Shown piece after piece: positions 35,902 through 46,200 of a stretch of 50,126 nucleotides of DNA. The translations under genes were made by a program, and so were the position numbers. Position 1 is the stretch's first letter. Each line of letters opens with the position of its first letter. This DNA comes from Sphingobacterium alimentarium (lineage in GTDB: Bacteria > Bacteroidota > Bacteroidia > Sphingobacteriales > Sphingobacteriaceae), in NCBI RefSeq assembly GCF_004342685.1, contig NZ_SMBZ01000025.1, positions 1 through 50,126 of the forward strand, in the 5' to 3' direction. A model generated the notes under the pieces. It saw only the letters and a list, made by a program, of their open reading frames with translations. It did no database searches and had not been told where the DNA came from.

Positions 35902-36702
35902 ATGAGTAAAATAACAATAATAGGATCGGGAAATATAGGTTTTTCACTTGCCAAAGGTCTGGTGAAATCCGCAATTTATCAAGCTGAAGATATCGTACTC
36001 ACTCGCCGAAGTTTGGCCTCATTATCAGAAGAGTCTGCGGAGGGTTTTGGTGTCAGTGCAGATAATGCAGAGGCTATTGTAGGTGCTGATATTATAGTAT
36101 TGGCTGTTCTTCCGCAGCAGCTTAAAAAAGTCATGCAGGAGATTTCTTCCAATGTAGTGCCCAATCAGATTATTGTTTCTGTAGCATCAGGCGTTAGTTG
36201 CCATGATGTGAAAGAGGTTTTAGGCGAAAATAAAATTGTCGTTCGTGCTATGCCTAATACAGCCATAGCCATAGGTCAGTCTATGACCTGCATTGCGACA
36301 GATTCTGCTCCCGAAGAGGCGGTATCCCGCGTAGAAAAGTTATTTGAAGCAGTGGGTTCAGTAGTAGTTATACAGGAAGACTTGATGACTTCTGCTACAG
36401 CCTTGTGTGCTTGTGGTATAGCCTTTTTCTTGCGTGCTATCCGTGCGGCTTCTCAAGGTGGAGTGGAAATTGGTTTTCACGCCCACGATGCTTTAAAAAT
36501 GGCGGTACAAACAGCCAAAGGTGCGGCAGATTTATTGTTGCAGACACAAAATCACCCGGAGAGTGAAATCGATAAAGTGACCTCTCCTAAAGGCTGTACA
36601 ATAGCTGGATTGAACGAAATGGAGCATAATGGATTAAGTTCCGCATTTATAAAAGGAATTAAATTATCAGCCAAAAAAGCTGGTGGATTGTATAATGAAT
36701 AA
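35902..36702 (+). CDS. proC: Pyrroline-5-carboxylate reductase
   Basis: Reduces pyrroline-5-carboxylate to proline with NAD(P)H. The Rossmann loop is ITIIGSGNIGFSLAKGL, and the C-terminal helical domain contains SATALCACGIAFFLRAIRAASQGG and ends VTSPKGCTIAGLNEMEHNG, a close match to the ProC signature. 266 residues. It sits inside the arginine operon, an arrangement common in Bacteroidota, so proline and arginine synthesis may be co-expressed. Its last 8 bases overlap the argE start. Confidence 0.92.
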   Translation: MSKITIIGSGNIGFSLAKGLVKSAIYQAEDIVLTRRSLASLSEESAEGFGVSADNAEAIVGADIIVLAVLPQQLKKVMQEISSNVVPNQIIVSVASGVSCHDVKEVLGENKIVVRAMPNTAIAIGQSMTCIATDSAPEEAVSRVEKLFEAVGSVVVIQEDLMTSATALCACGIAFFLRAIRAASQGGVEIGFHAHDALKMAVQTAKGAADLLLQTQNHPESEIDKVTSPKGCTIAGLNEMEHNGLSSAFIKGIKLSAKKAGGLYNE

Positions 36703-37768
36703 GTCCATTCAACAATTAATAGAAGAAAGTACTGCGCTATTAGCACAGCTTGTAGCTACTCCCTCTTTGAGTAGGGAGGAGACTCAGACTGCCGATTGTA
36801 TTAGTCATTTTCTTATCGATAGAGGTATTTCAAATAATCAGGTAGGGAATAATGTCATTGCCTATAATAAATATTTTGATGAGAATAAGCCTACTATTCT
36901 ACTCAATTCGCATCATGATACCGTAAAACCGAATCCTGGTTATACAAAAGATCCTTTCGAAGCAATTTTTGAAGACGGTAAACTATATGGCTTAGGATCA
37001 AATGATGCGGGAGGATGTCTAGTTGCGCTAATAGCTACCTTTTTATATTATTATGCGGATTCAGATTTAGCGTATAATCTTTGTTTGATCGCTTCCGCGG
37101 AGGAAGAAATCTCTGGCAAAAATGGTATTGAAGAGGCATACAAACATGTCGTTCCCTGTGCATTTGCGATAGTCGGGGAGCCGACATTATTGGATTTGGC
37201 TGTAGCAGAAAAAGGCTTAATGGTGTTGGACTGTACAGCGATAGGACAATCGGGACATGCCGCGCGAGAAGAGGGCGTAAACGCTATTTATAAAGCTGTT
37301 GCGGATATAAACTGGTTTAATTCTTATACATTTCCAAAGGAATCAGAATTTCTTGGTCCCGTAAAAATGTCTGTAACTCTCATCAATGCCGGCTCCCAAC
37401 ATAATGTGGTACCTGCGGAGTGTAAGTATGTAGTGGATGTTCGTACGACGGATGTTTACAGCAATCAGGAAGTTTTAGAGATCATCCAATCACAGGTACA
37501 ATCTCAGGTAGTAGCGCGCTCTACGCGGTTGAATCCTTCTACTATCCCAGTTGATCATCCAATAGTACAAGCGGGCTTAAAACTAGGTAAAAAGATATAT
37601 GGCAGTCCCACGATGAGTGATCAGGCTTTATTACCTATTCCTTCTATTAAAGTAGGACCCGGTGATTCAGCTCGTTCGCATACGGCCGATGAATTTATTT
37701 ATTTAAAGGAGATAGAGAAGGGCGTGCGGTTTTATATTGACATCTTAAAATCAATACTAAAAAAATAA
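36695..37768 (+). CDS. argE: N-acyl(acetyl/succinyl)ornithine/citrulline deacylase, M20 family
   Basis: Zinc hydrolase removing the N-acyl group in the arginine pathway. M20 metal and active-site residues: H73 and D75 (NSHHDTV), D104 (LGSNDAGGC), E137/E138 (SAEEEIS), and His in SARSHTADEFIYL near the end. 357 residues. With a succinylated pathway the substrate would be N-succinylcitrulline or ornithine. The start MNKSIQQLIEE at 36695 overlaps the proC stop; a start 4 codons earlier is possible. Ends at a perfect terminator. Confidence 0.88.
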   Translation: MNKSIQQLIEESTALLAQLVATPSLSREETQTADCISHFLIDRGISNNQVGNNVIAYNKYFDENKPTILLNSHHDTVKPNPGYTKDPFEAIFEDGKLYGLGSNDAGGCLVALIATFLYYYADSDLAYNLCLIASAEEEISGKNGIEEAYKHVVPCAFAIVGEPTLLDLAVAEKGLMVLDCTAIGQSGHAAREEGVNAIYKAVADINWFNSYTFPKESEFLGPVKMSVTLINAGSQHNVVPAECKYVVDVRTTDVYSNQEVLEIIQSQVQSQVVARSTRLNPSTIPVDHPIVQAGLKLGKKIYGSPTMSDQALLPIPSIKVGPGDSARSHTADEFIYLKEIEKGVRFYIDILKSILKK

Positions 37769-37793
37769 AGGTTAAGCATCTACTTAACCTTTA
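37766..37793 (+). terminator. Terminator of the arginine operon
   Basis: TAAAGGTTAAG (37766-37776) and CTTAACCTTTA (37783-37793) form an 11-bp stem with a 6-base loop, followed by TTTTTTA. The left arm starts inside the argE stop codon. Confidence 0.9.
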
Positions 37794-37815
37794 TTTTTTA
37801 TACGATCGAATTCGA

Positions 37816-38376
37816 CTATCTAAGCTTTTTAATAGAATTGTTTGCTTTTTCCAAATCACGCTCAATTTCGAAAATCTTAATCTGAGCTTTGCTGATTTTG
37901 ATAATTTCTTTTTCACGTTCCAAATCCGATATTCTATTTCTACGGATTTTTTTATCTAAAGCATCTTCCATTTTTTCCACTTTTGATTTTTGCTTATCCA
38001 GCTTTTTCTCAATGCTTACTGCTTTTTTTACGGCTTTATCATATTTGTTGGCCGCTTTTTTACGCGCTTTCTGTTCTTTTTCGAGTCTTTTTGCCTGTTT
38101 CTTTATTTCTTTCTCTCTCTTGGTAGCCGCTTTTTCTGCCTTAATACGTTCTTTCTCGATTTTTGCAGCAGCATTACGGCTAACTGCGATAGCAGCCTTA
38201 CTTTCATCCTGTAATTTCTGCTGTTCAGTTGTTAGAGTTGTTCCAGCTGGCGAATCCCATTTGTTTACTGCATTGCTATTGCCAGTTGTTTTTACGGGTT
38301 GCTGAGCATGTGTGTTAACCATTCCTGCCACCACTAGACCTGCACTTAACAATATGGTTTTTATATTTACTTTCAT
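37816..38376 (-). CDS. Secreted Lys/Glu-rich coiled-coil protein, unknown function
   Basis: 186 residues. The signal peptide MKVNIKTILLSAGLVVAGMV ends near NTHA-QQPVK, with no lipobox. After a short spacer the rest (about 50-186) is nearly all helical coiled coil with Lys, Glu and Ala heptads such as ERIKAEKAATKREKEI and KAVSIEKKLDKQKSKVEK. I know of no enzymatic family; it could be a periplasmic structural or scaffold protein. It stands between the arginine operon (opposite strand) and glyS (same strand). Confidence 0.75.
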   Translation of the reverse strand: MKVNIKTILLSAGLVVAGMVNTHAQQPVKTTGNSNAVNKWDSPAGTTLTTEQQKLQDESKAAIAVSRNAAAKIEKERIKAEKAATKREKEIKKQAKRLEKEQKARKKAANKYDKAVKKAVSIEKKLDKQKSKVEKMEDALDKKIRRNRISDLEREKEIIKISKAQIKIFEIERDLEKANNSIKKLR

Positions 38377-38464
38377 GATAAAATATATTTCTATTTAATT
38401 AACGTAGATAATTGAATAGCGTAATTATTTATGTAAAATTATCTTGTTGGTAAAAATATAAAAC

Positions 38465-38498
38465 AAAAGAGCAGCATAATTGAATATGCTACTCTTTT
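38465..38498 (-). terminator. Terminator of glyS
   Basis: AAAAGAGCAGCATA (38465-38478) pairs with TATGCTACTCTTTT (38485-38498) with one C-A mismatch and a 6-base loop. On the minus strand it follows glyS and ends in a T-rich run. Confidence 0.8.
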
Positions 38499-38525
38499 TA
38501 ATCTATCTTGTAGAGAATCTTCTAG

Positions 38526-39995
38526 TTAGGCTAGTTGGGATAACAAATTAGTCAGGCTTACGCGCTCACCAATGATTCTACTCAAATCAGTGATAGCGAC
38601 ACGCTCTTGTTCCATAGAATCGCGGTGACGGATGGTCACCATATTATCTTCTAATGACTGGTGATCCACTGTGATACAGTATGGCGTACCAATTGCATCT
38701 TGGCGGCGGTAGCGTTTACCAATCGCATCTTTCTCATCATATTGAATGTTGTAATCCAATTTAAGCGCAGCCATTATCTCGCGCGCTTTTTCTGGAAGGC
38801 CATCTTTTTTGGTCAATGGCAATACAGCTGCTTTCACTGGTGCGATAGCGGGATGGAATTTCAAGACTACACGTGAATCTTGTTTTTCTTCGCTTGAAAG
38901 ATCTTCGTGAACTAATGAATTGGCTAATACAGTCAAGAATAGACGATCCAAACCAATCGAAGTCTCTACTACATAAGGAATGTAGTTTTGATTAATCTCT
39001 GGATCGAAATACTGCATTTTCTTTTTCGAAAATTCTTGATGTTGTTTCAAGTCAAAATCCGTACGTGAGTGGATTCCTTCTACCTCTTTGAATCCAAACG
39101 GGAATTCGTATTCGATATCTACAGCTGCATTTGCATAGTGCGCAAGCTTAGCGTGGTCATGATAACGGTATTTTGCAGGATCGGCGCCTAATGCCAAATG
39201 CCATTTCAATCGCGTCTCTTTCCATTTTTTATACCATTCCATTTCCGTACCCGGACGAACGAAGAATTGTAATTCCATTTGCTCGAATTCACGCATACGC
39301 ATGATGAACTGACGTGCAATTACTTCATTACGGAATGCTTTACCGATTTGTGCAATACCAAAAGGGATTTTCATTCTTCCTGTTTTTTGTACGTTGAGGA
39401 AGTTAACAAAAATACCTTGCGCAGTTTCTGGACGCAAGTATACTTTTTCTGCACCATCAGCCATAGCACCCATTTGTGTATCAAACATCAAATTGAACTG
39501 ACGTACTTCAGTCCAGTTTTTAGTTCCTGAAATCGGACATACGATATTGTGTTCCTCGATGATGGTTTTTAGACGCACTAAATCATCCGCATTCAATGCA
39601 TCGTCAAGGTCTTGTTGAAGTTGTGCTGCTTTATCCGTCTTACCGTCCTTTTCATAACGATCGATTTTGTCTTCGATCAATTGATCTGCACGGTAACGTT
39701 TTTTAGAATCTTTATTATCGATCATAGGATCGTTGAATCCATCTACGTGACCTGAAGCTTTCCAAGTCGTCGGGTGCATGAAGATTGCGGCGTCGATACC
39801 TACAATATTTTCGTTCAATTGCACCATGGATTTCCACCAATAAGTCTTCAGGTTATTTTTTAATTCTGAACCTAATTGTCCGTAATCATATACGGCACTC
39901 AAACCGTCATAAATCTCACTTGAAGGGAATACAAAACCGTACTCTTTGGCGTGTGATATAATGTTTTTGAAAAAGTCGTCTGTTTGTTTGCTCAT
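38526..39995 (-). CDS. glyS: Glycyl-tRNA synthetase, single-chain alpha2 type
   Basis: Class II synthetase charging tRNA-Gly; this is the single-polypeptide homodimer type found in archaea, eukaryotes and part of bacteria, not the alpha2-beta2 type. It starts MSKQTDDFFKNIISHAKEYG, has motif 2 GIAQIGKAFRNEVIARQFIMR and FEQMELQFFVRPG, motif 3 near SIGLDRLFLTVL, and a C-terminal anticodon-binding domain (FHPAIAPVKAAVLPL). 489 residues. The TTG at 40004 is unlikely as a start because a promoter box ends there; the ATG at 39995 is used. Confidence 0.97.
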   Translation of the reverse strand: MSKQTDDFFKNIISHAKEYGFVFPSSEIYDGLSAVYDYGQLGSELKNNLKTYWWKSMVQLNENIVGIDAAIFMHPTTWKASGHVDGFNDPMIDNKDSKKRYRADQLIEDKIDRYEKDGKTDKAAQLQQDLDDALNADDLVRLKTIIEEHNIVCPISGTKNWTEVRQFNLMFDTQMGAMADGAEKVYLRPETAQGIFVNFLNVQKTGRMKIPFGIAQIGKAFRNEVIARQFIMRMREFEQMELQFFVRPGTEMEWYKKWKETRLKWHLALGADPAKYRYHDHAKLAHYANAAVDIEYEFPFGFKEVEGIHSRTDFDLKQHQEFSKKKMQYFDPEINQNYIPYVVETSIGLDRLFLTVLANSLVHEDLSSEEKQDSRVVLKFHPAIAPVKAAVLPLTKKDGLPEKAREIMAALKLDYNIQYDEKDAIGKRYRRQDAIGTPYCITVDHQSLEDNMVTIRHRDSMEQERVAITDLSRIIGERVSLTNLLSQLA

Positions 39996-40001
39996 AAGGA
40001 G

Positions 40002-40032
40002 CAAATATATACAAAGGTTGTGAAAGTGGCAA
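40002..40032 (-). promoter_or_regulatory. Promoter abutting the glyS start codon
   Basis: On the minus strand TTG (40030-40032), 20 bases, then TATATTTG (40002-40009). The -7 box ends 6 bases before the ATG at 39995, so the mRNA would have almost no leader. Confidence 0.75.
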
Positions 40033-40146
40033 AACTTGAACTTAGATTATAAAGGTGTTTGATTTCTTGGGTATTATCCCTGGATCCCGCTGATGAGAAA
40101 AGTCAGACTTCAAGGGAGGAGTTTGGTTTGAAACGAGGTTAAAAAA

Positions 40147-40180
40147 TGAAAGACATATTTGGTCAAAAATATGTCTTTCA
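40147..40180 (-). terminator. Terminator of the FAH-M23-bcp operon
   Basis: TGAAAGACATATTT (40147-40160) and AAATATGTCTTTCA (40167-40180) form a perfect 14-bp stem. On the minus strand it is followed by a run of six T. It lies 9 bases past the bcp stop. Confidence 0.92.
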
Positions 40181-40189
40181 ATGCTTTAT

Positions 40190-40648
40190 TTAAGCATACA
40201 AATCCAGAATCTGCTGGGATGCATTCTTATTATCTACTTTTTTGATGATGTGTTCGATGATTCCTTCTTCGTTAATGACGAAAGTTGTACGTGCTGTGCC
40301 CATATATTTTTTTCCGTACATATTTTTTTCTACCCATACGCCGTAATCATTGACTATTTTTTGGTCTTCATCGGCCAATAGATTGAATGGCAATTCAAAT
40401 TTGGTAATGAATTTTTGATGGGATTGTTCACTGTCGGTGCTTACGCCCAAGACTTCAAAACCTTGGCCTAAAAGAAATTGATAGCTGTCTCTGAAGTTGC
40501 ACGCTTCAGTCGTACATCCTGGCGTATTGTCTTTTGGATAGAAATATAAAATTACTTTCTTTCCTCGGAAATCCGATAACTTAACGATTTCACCATTTTG
40601 GTTTTTTGCTGTTATTTCCGGTGCTGTTGAGCCTATTTCTAATGACAT
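40190..40648 (-). CDS. bcp: Thiol peroxidase, Bcp/PrxQ type
   Basis: Thioredoxin-dependent peroxidase reducing hydrogen peroxide and organic peroxides in the cytosol. The active site is PGCTTEACNFRD with the peroxidatic C45 and the resolving C50 five residues later, which marks the PrxQ group. The N-terminal part reads IGSTAPEITAKNQNGEIVKL. 152 residues. Third gene of a minus-strand run, 21 bases after the M23 peptidase gene. Confidence 0.96.
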   Translation of the reverse strand: MSLEIGSTAPEITAKNQNGEIVKLSDFRGKKVILYFYPKDNTPGCTTEACNFRDSYQFLLGQGFEVLGVSTDSEQSHQKFITKFELPFNLLADEDQKIVNDYGVWVEKNMYGKKYMGTARTTFVINEEGIIEHIIKKVDNKNASQQILDLYA

Positions 40649-40669
40649 AATTATATTAATTTAGTTTCT

Positions 40670-42397
40670 CTACCTTACAAACTTCGCTTGGTAAACTCTT
40701 TCGTTGTCTTTCCAATCTTTAACAATCAATTTGAATATATGTTCGCCTTTGGCTAGCGAGGGGTCAAAGCGGTGCCATAGATGCCTATTCTTGGAATCAT
40801 ATTCCATCAGTACCCACTTGTTATCTATATATCCATTGAAGGATTGAATTCCCGAAAAATTGTCAGCGATGGTAAAATCTATTTTACTTTGTGTTGCTAC
40901 ATTTTTCCCGTTGGTAAGATTTCTGGCTGTAATAGTCGGCGCAATAGTATCTACAGCTACATAGAAGTCTCCAAAATTACGCGTATTGACGGTGACCCAG
41001 CCCGCTTCAAACTTGCCGCCCTCAGCTCCTCCGTCGGTGGAAGCAATTAAAGCTTTGCTTTCCAAATAAGAGGGTAGGTTTGTGGGTTTTATTGCAAGTT
41101 TATAGGTGGAGAATAAAGGTGTCAGATTATTATGCACTTTGTGCAAAGTAGAAAAACCATTTCTTGGTTGCGGCAATTCTTCATACACAAAATCAAGATT
41201 GCTGTACAGCACGCCTGTAGGAATTTCTATCTGCGCATGCTCTGTTGTGATCGTATGCGAGGTGTTATATGCCAGCAACTTGCCTTTTAGTGGTTGTGTA
41301 TTAGCGGTTTTGGTAACTGTATTGTTCAATTTGAAATCCAGTTCACTGCAATTGCCTGCGACGTCCTTCACCACATATTTGGCATTATAGATCTTATTTT
41401 CTGTTAATTCAACGATGCCTTGATTGTGCAATGCTTTGAATATTTCTATAGGATTTCCTGGATCTTTAAAGGATTTTTGGATTTTTGCTTTCGTCTTTTT
41501 CCAATGCGGGTAGTCTATATAAGAATGTATACCACGCGAAGTGTTGAAATCCAATTCTTCGAATACTACCGTAGAAATAAGTTGTCCATCTACAAAGAGT
41601 TCAATCGAATATACACCATTCTGAAATCCTCCGGCACGATGCCTATCAATGGTGTTAATTCCCAAGCCAAATTTCCCTAATACGGGAATAGCAGCTGATT
41701 GAGAAAGGCTATACTTCCCGTTTCCAACACTCTTGACCCCATAGGACTTGCGTGCTGTGAACTCGTTAAACATATAGGCCTGATCATCCAAACCATAAAC
41801 CATAAGACTATTGATGGTCGGATTGAATTTGTCGGCAAAACGCAATCCAAACAATTGTGGATTCAATGGATGCTGTGTTTTGCTATCTCGTATTTCGAAA
41901 TGCAGATGAGGACCACCCGATGCTCCTGTATTACCTGCATTACCAATGTACTGGCCTTTACTTACTTTGACTTGTGTGGTCTGCAAAGTAATGTCGACAT
42001 CAAAACGCTGCTGCTTATATTGCTCCGCGCGTACTATACTGGTTAACGCATCATTGAAGGTGTCCATATGTAAATAGACGGTAGAATATCCATTTGGATG
42101 ATCTATATAAACCGCATTGCCACCGCCTCCGATCTGTACGCGAACGCGTGAGACAACTCCTTCGGCTGCAGCAAATAAAGGCAAGCCTATTTTTTGCTGC
42201 GTACGGTAATCGTCTCCGGCATGAAAGTGGGTGCTTCTTAATTCACCAAAAGTGCCCGAAGCGTCCATAGCAATATTCAAGGGATTGCGAAAATATCCTT
42301 GTGGATAGGATCGAGATTTTATGATGTCTTTGTTTTGTGCCTGTAGGGAGGAGTAGCTACTCACCACCGCAAGCATGAACAAGCCAAGTTTCTTCAT
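40670..42397 (-). CDS. M23 family metallopeptidase, secreted
   Basis: LytM-type zinc peptidase, probably acting on peptidoglycan cross-links. Signal peptide MKKLGLFMLAVVSSYSSLQA (cleavage before Q21). The catalytic domain (about 35-172) has the zinc ligands H59 and D63 (HFHAGDD) and H166 (HLHFEIRD, with H164 as the catalytic His). The long C-terminal half (about 175-575) is beta-rich, with Ig-like or fibronectin-like strands, e.g. IDRHRAGGFQNGVYSIELF and FTIADNFSGIQSF. At 575 residues this is a large M23 form found in Bacteroidota. A role in cell wall remodelling is inferred. Confidence 0.93.
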   Translation of the reverse strand: MKKLGLFMLAVVSSYSSLQAQNKDIIKSRSYPQGYFRNPLNIAMDASGTFGELRSTHFHAGDDYRTQQKIGLPLFAAAEGVVSRVRVQIGGGGNAVYIDHPNGYSTVYLHMDTFNDALTSIVRAEQYKQQRFDVDITLQTTQVKVSKGQYIGNAGNTGASGGPHLHFEIRDSKTQHPLNPQLFGLRFADKFNPTINSLMVYGLDDQAYMFNEFTARKSYGVKSVGNGKYSLSQSAAIPVLGKFGLGINTIDRHRAGGFQNGVYSIELFVDGQLISTVVFEELDFNTSRGIHSYIDYPHWKKTKAKIQKSFKDPGNPIEIFKALHNQGIVELTENKIYNAKYVVKDVAGNCSELDFKLNNTVTKTANTQPLKGKLLAYNTSHTITTEHAQIEIPTGVLYSNLDFVYEELPQPRNGFSTLHKVHNNLTPLFSTYKLAIKPTNLPSYLESKALIASTDGGAEGGKFEAGWVTVNTRNFGDFYVAVDTIAPTITARNLTNGKNVATQSKIDFTIADNFSGIQSFNGYIDNKWVLMEYDSKNRHLWHRFDPSLAKGEHIFKLIVKDWKDNERVYQAKFVR

Positions 42398-42398
42398 A

Positions 42399-43010
42399 TT
42401 ATTTTATTTGTGTGATAAACATCAAATTGTCGTCGATGTATCCTTCTAATTTATCACCAATGGCTATTGGCCCGACACCCGCAGGTGTGCCCGTGTATAT
42501 CAAATCTCCTTTGCGCAACGTAATAAATTTCGATATGTATACAATGAGTGAATCAATATCGAAAATCATATCCTTAGTGTTCCCAACTTGCACAGCCGAA
42601 CCATTTTTCTGTAGAGAAAAATTGATGTCAGATAGGTTCTCAAACTCTTCTTTTGGAATTAGGTTACTGATCACAGCAGAATGGTCAAATGCTTTTGCCA
42701 ATTCCCAAGGTAATCCTTTCTCTTTATGCTTGGACTGAATATCCCGCGCAGTAAAATCAATACCCAATCCCACTGCATCATAATATTTATGCGCAAACTT
42801 AGCGGACACATGCTTGCCTTCGTTACAAATTCGATAAACAACCTCACATTCATAGTGAATATCTGAAGAGAATTCAGGAAAATAAAAATCTTTGTTGTCT
42901 TTCAAAATTGCCGTATCGGGCTTCATAAAAATTACCGGGGACTCGGGTACCGGATTGTTTAATTCCTTAGCGTGATCTATATAATTTCTGCCTATAGCGA
43001 TGATTTTCAT
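42399..43010 (-). CDS. Fumarylacetoacetate hydrolase family protein
   Basis: Metal-dependent hydrolase or decarboxylase of the FAH fold, 203 residues. The N-terminal KIIAIGRNYIDHAKELNN and the metal-binding acidic residues in IHYECEVVYRI (E-x-E) and GIDFTARDIQ (D), plus GDLIYTGTPAGVGPI, are typical of the short FAH forms (acylpyruvase or oxaloacetate-decarboxylase-like). The exact substrate cannot be read from sequence. First gene of the run; only one base separates its stop from the M23 start. Confidence 0.9.
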   Translation of the reverse strand: MKIIAIGRNYIDHAKELNNPVPESPVIFMKPDTAILKDNKDFYFPEFSSDIHYECEVVYRICNEGKHVSAKFAHKYYDAVGLGIDFTARDIQSKHKEKGLPWELAKAFDHSAVISNLIPKEEFENLSDINFSLQKNGSAVQVGNTKDMIFDIDSLIVYISKFITLRKGDLIYTGTPAGVGPIAIGDKLEGYIDDNLMFITQIK

Positions 43011-43033
43011 ACAATTTCTCTGTGTTAAAATAT

Positions 43034-43064
43034 CAAATTTACCAATTCAGGATGGGAATAGCAA
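43034..43064 (-). promoter_or_regulatory. Promoter of the FAH-M23-bcp operon
   Basis: On the minus strand TTG (43062-43064), 20 bases, then TAAATTTG (43034-43041). It lies 24 bases before the FAH start. Confidence 0.72.
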
Positions 43065-43256
43065 TTAATGGCTCAGCTGGAATTGGACAGGGTGTAAAAA
43101 ACATTTATTGATTTTTTACTTTGCTAAATCGATTAAAATGATTTAATTAGTGCTAATTATAAACGAAAATTACAACAAACTTTTGTGTCCTACATCGCAT
43201 TTGCGTATTCGTGTAGCTTTTTACCAACGAAACATAAACTAATTAACTTATACTAT

Positions 43257-46200
43257 ATGTTGAAAACAGACAAACTAAGACTAAGAAAAGGAAAGTTATG
43301 GGTTCTCTCTTTTTCTTTACTCGCTACGAGTTATAGTCCAGTTTATGCCCATTTGCCATGGAATGGTGAGGGATTACCAAATTATAGCCTACAGCAACAA
43401 ACTGTAGAAGGAAGGGTAGTAAATCAATCAACAGGCCAGGCTATCTCAGGCGTTACCATTACGGTGAAAGGAAGCAGTGTTTCTACGCAAACCGATGAAA
43501 ACGGCCGATTCAGTATTCAGGCACAAAATGGAGCTGTATTGGTGGCTACATATTTAGGCTTCCAAGTGTCCGAACGCAGTGTGTCGGGTACGCAAATTTC
43601 TTTCTCACTCACTCCCTTGGAAGAGGTGATTGACGAGGTAATAGTAGTTGGATATGGTACCCAGCGCAAGAGCGAAGTCACTTCAGCTGTATCTTCTGTG
43701 AAGGAGAAAGACTTTAACCAAGGGGGGATGCGAAGCCCGATCGATCTTGTACAAGGTAAAGTCGCTGGTCTTAATGTGACAAGGACACAAGGTAGTAATC
43801 CTAATGCTGGTACAAGTATCCAATTGAGAGGTATGGCCTCGATCAAAGGGGGTAATACACCACTCATTGTGATTGATGGTATTCCTGGAGGAAATTTGGA
43901 TCTGATTAAACAAGGGGATATTGAGTCTATAGATGTGTTGAAAGATGGTTCGGCTGCTGCTATATATGGTACCAGAGGTAATGGAGGTGTTATCTTGATT
44001 ACGACCAAGAAAGGTAAATCTGGAACTTCTGCTTTTGAATATTATACTTATGCTCAAACAGAAGCTGTCGCTAGAAGACCTAATATGCTTTCTGCTGATC
44101 GGTTCCGTACGTTGGTGATTGAAGGATTAGATAGACCGACATTAGATTTAGGAAGTAATACGGATTTGTATGATGAATTGATTAATCACAATAATTTTTC
44201 GACGTTCCACAATTTTGTGGCCAGCGGAGGTGGGGAGAATTCTGTATACCGAGCTTCTATTAATTATGAAAAAGCGCAAGGTATTGCCAAGAAAAATGAG
44301 CGAGATCAATTCGGCGGCCGTGTGAATTTCAGCCAAACTGGATTAAATAGTCGCCTTACATTTAGTGGGAATATAGCGGCCAATTTCAATAAAGCAGATT
44401 TATTGGGCGGAAAGACCGAATATTTCGAACAGGCAATACAACGTAATCCTACAGCACCGTTGTATAATGAAGATGGTAGCTTCTATCAGACACAAGGATA
44501 TAACAACTTTAATCCTTTGGACAGAATGGCTAATCGTATTGAGGATCGTGATCAGCAAACTTTCTCTGGAGATGCCAGACTGAAGCTTCAAATTATCGAC
44601 CCATTGAGTATCAGTACCTTCGCCTCGTATGTTCGAAATGCTACAAATAATAGACAATATCGATCCATCAAAGATTGGGACCAACGGTTAGTATCCGAAT
44701 ACCAAGGTATGGGATATGCGTGGAAAGGTAATGATTTGTCATGGTCTAAAACCTTTGAAACGACAATTGATTATAACCAATCCTTTAATGATGTGCACAA
44801 TGTAACCGGATTATTGGGATATAGCTACCAATACAGTACTGCGGAAAATTTCAATATGTCTAATAATGGATTTACATCAGATGCATTTTTAGATTGGAAT
44901 ATGGGTGCTGGTACAGCATTGACAAATGTCCAATTACCAAGACCAGGGATGAGTTCATTTAAGGATGACAATACTCTAATTGCATTTTTTGGACGTGTAA
45001 ATTATAACTATGCTGATCGATATTTCGTAAGTGCAATATTAAGAAGGGAAGGTTCTTCACGCTTCGGGAAAAATAACAAATGGGGTAATTTCCCAGCGAT
45101 TTCTGCAGGATGGAATATTACCAATGAAGAATTCTTTACCAACAAAGAAGTATTTAGCAACCTAAAATTGAGAGCAGGATACGGTGTGACAGGAAATCAA
45201 GGCTTTCCAAATTATCAATCCTTAGTATTATTAGGTACAGGAGGAGTATATCCGCAAAATGGTGTGTATTATCAAACATATGGTCCTACGCAAAACCCCA
45301 ATCCAGATCTGAAGTGGGAACAAAAAGCAGAGACAAATGTAGGTTTGGATTTTGGTTTATGGTCGAATCGCCTAACGGGATCCGTGGATGTGTATACACG
45401 TAGAACAACAGATTTATTGAATCAATATACGGCTCAACAGCCCGCATATGTTTCAGGTAGTATCTGGTACAATGTCGGAGAAGTGACTAATAAGGGGGTG
45501 GAATTGCAATTGACAGCGATGCCGATTATGAATGATGAGTTTACCTGGACCGTTGATTTTGCTGGTAATTACCAAAAAAATAGATTGGTAAAAATGTCGA
45601 ATGAAACCTTCAAGAGTGATTGGCTTCCATTTGGTGGATTGCCTTCTCCAGGTAATTTAGGTGACGCTATCCGTTTGGAAGAAGGCGGGGAAATAGGCTC
45701 TTTCTATGGAAAAAGATTTGCTGGCATTAACGATGAGGGTAAATGGTTATTTCATAAAGCCGATGGTACTACAGGAACAGCCGGACAGATGAGTAATGAG
45801 GATTTGACTTATATAGGAAATGGTGTGCCTAAATATCAAGCTTCCTTGGGTAATCGGTTTACTTATAAAGGTTTTGATTTAACGGTGTTCTTCCGTGGTA
45901 AATTCAAATATCAAATCTTAAATACGGCAGATATGTTTTTTGGCAACCAGAAGTGGATACCAAACAACGTGTTGGAGTCCGCTTTTGATAAGCATAGGGA
46001 TATTATTGATGATCCGCAATATTCTGATTATTACTTAGAAAATGGAAATTTCGTCAAATTGGATAACGTCACTTTAGGCTACAATTTCAAATTAAAAACA
46101 AACTATGTACGTAATCTATATGTATACCTTACAGGTAGAAATGTTGCTACTATTACCTCCTACTCAGGTTTAGATCCAGAATTGCAAGACACAGGATTTG

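Noticed and set aside
43173..43180. AACTTTTG as a -7 box for susC
   Set aside because: One mismatch in the most conserved TA and no TTG at -33; not enough to call a promoter.
43517..44008. 163-codon minus-strand frame inside susC
   Set aside because: Shadow of the conserved plug region of the receptor gene.
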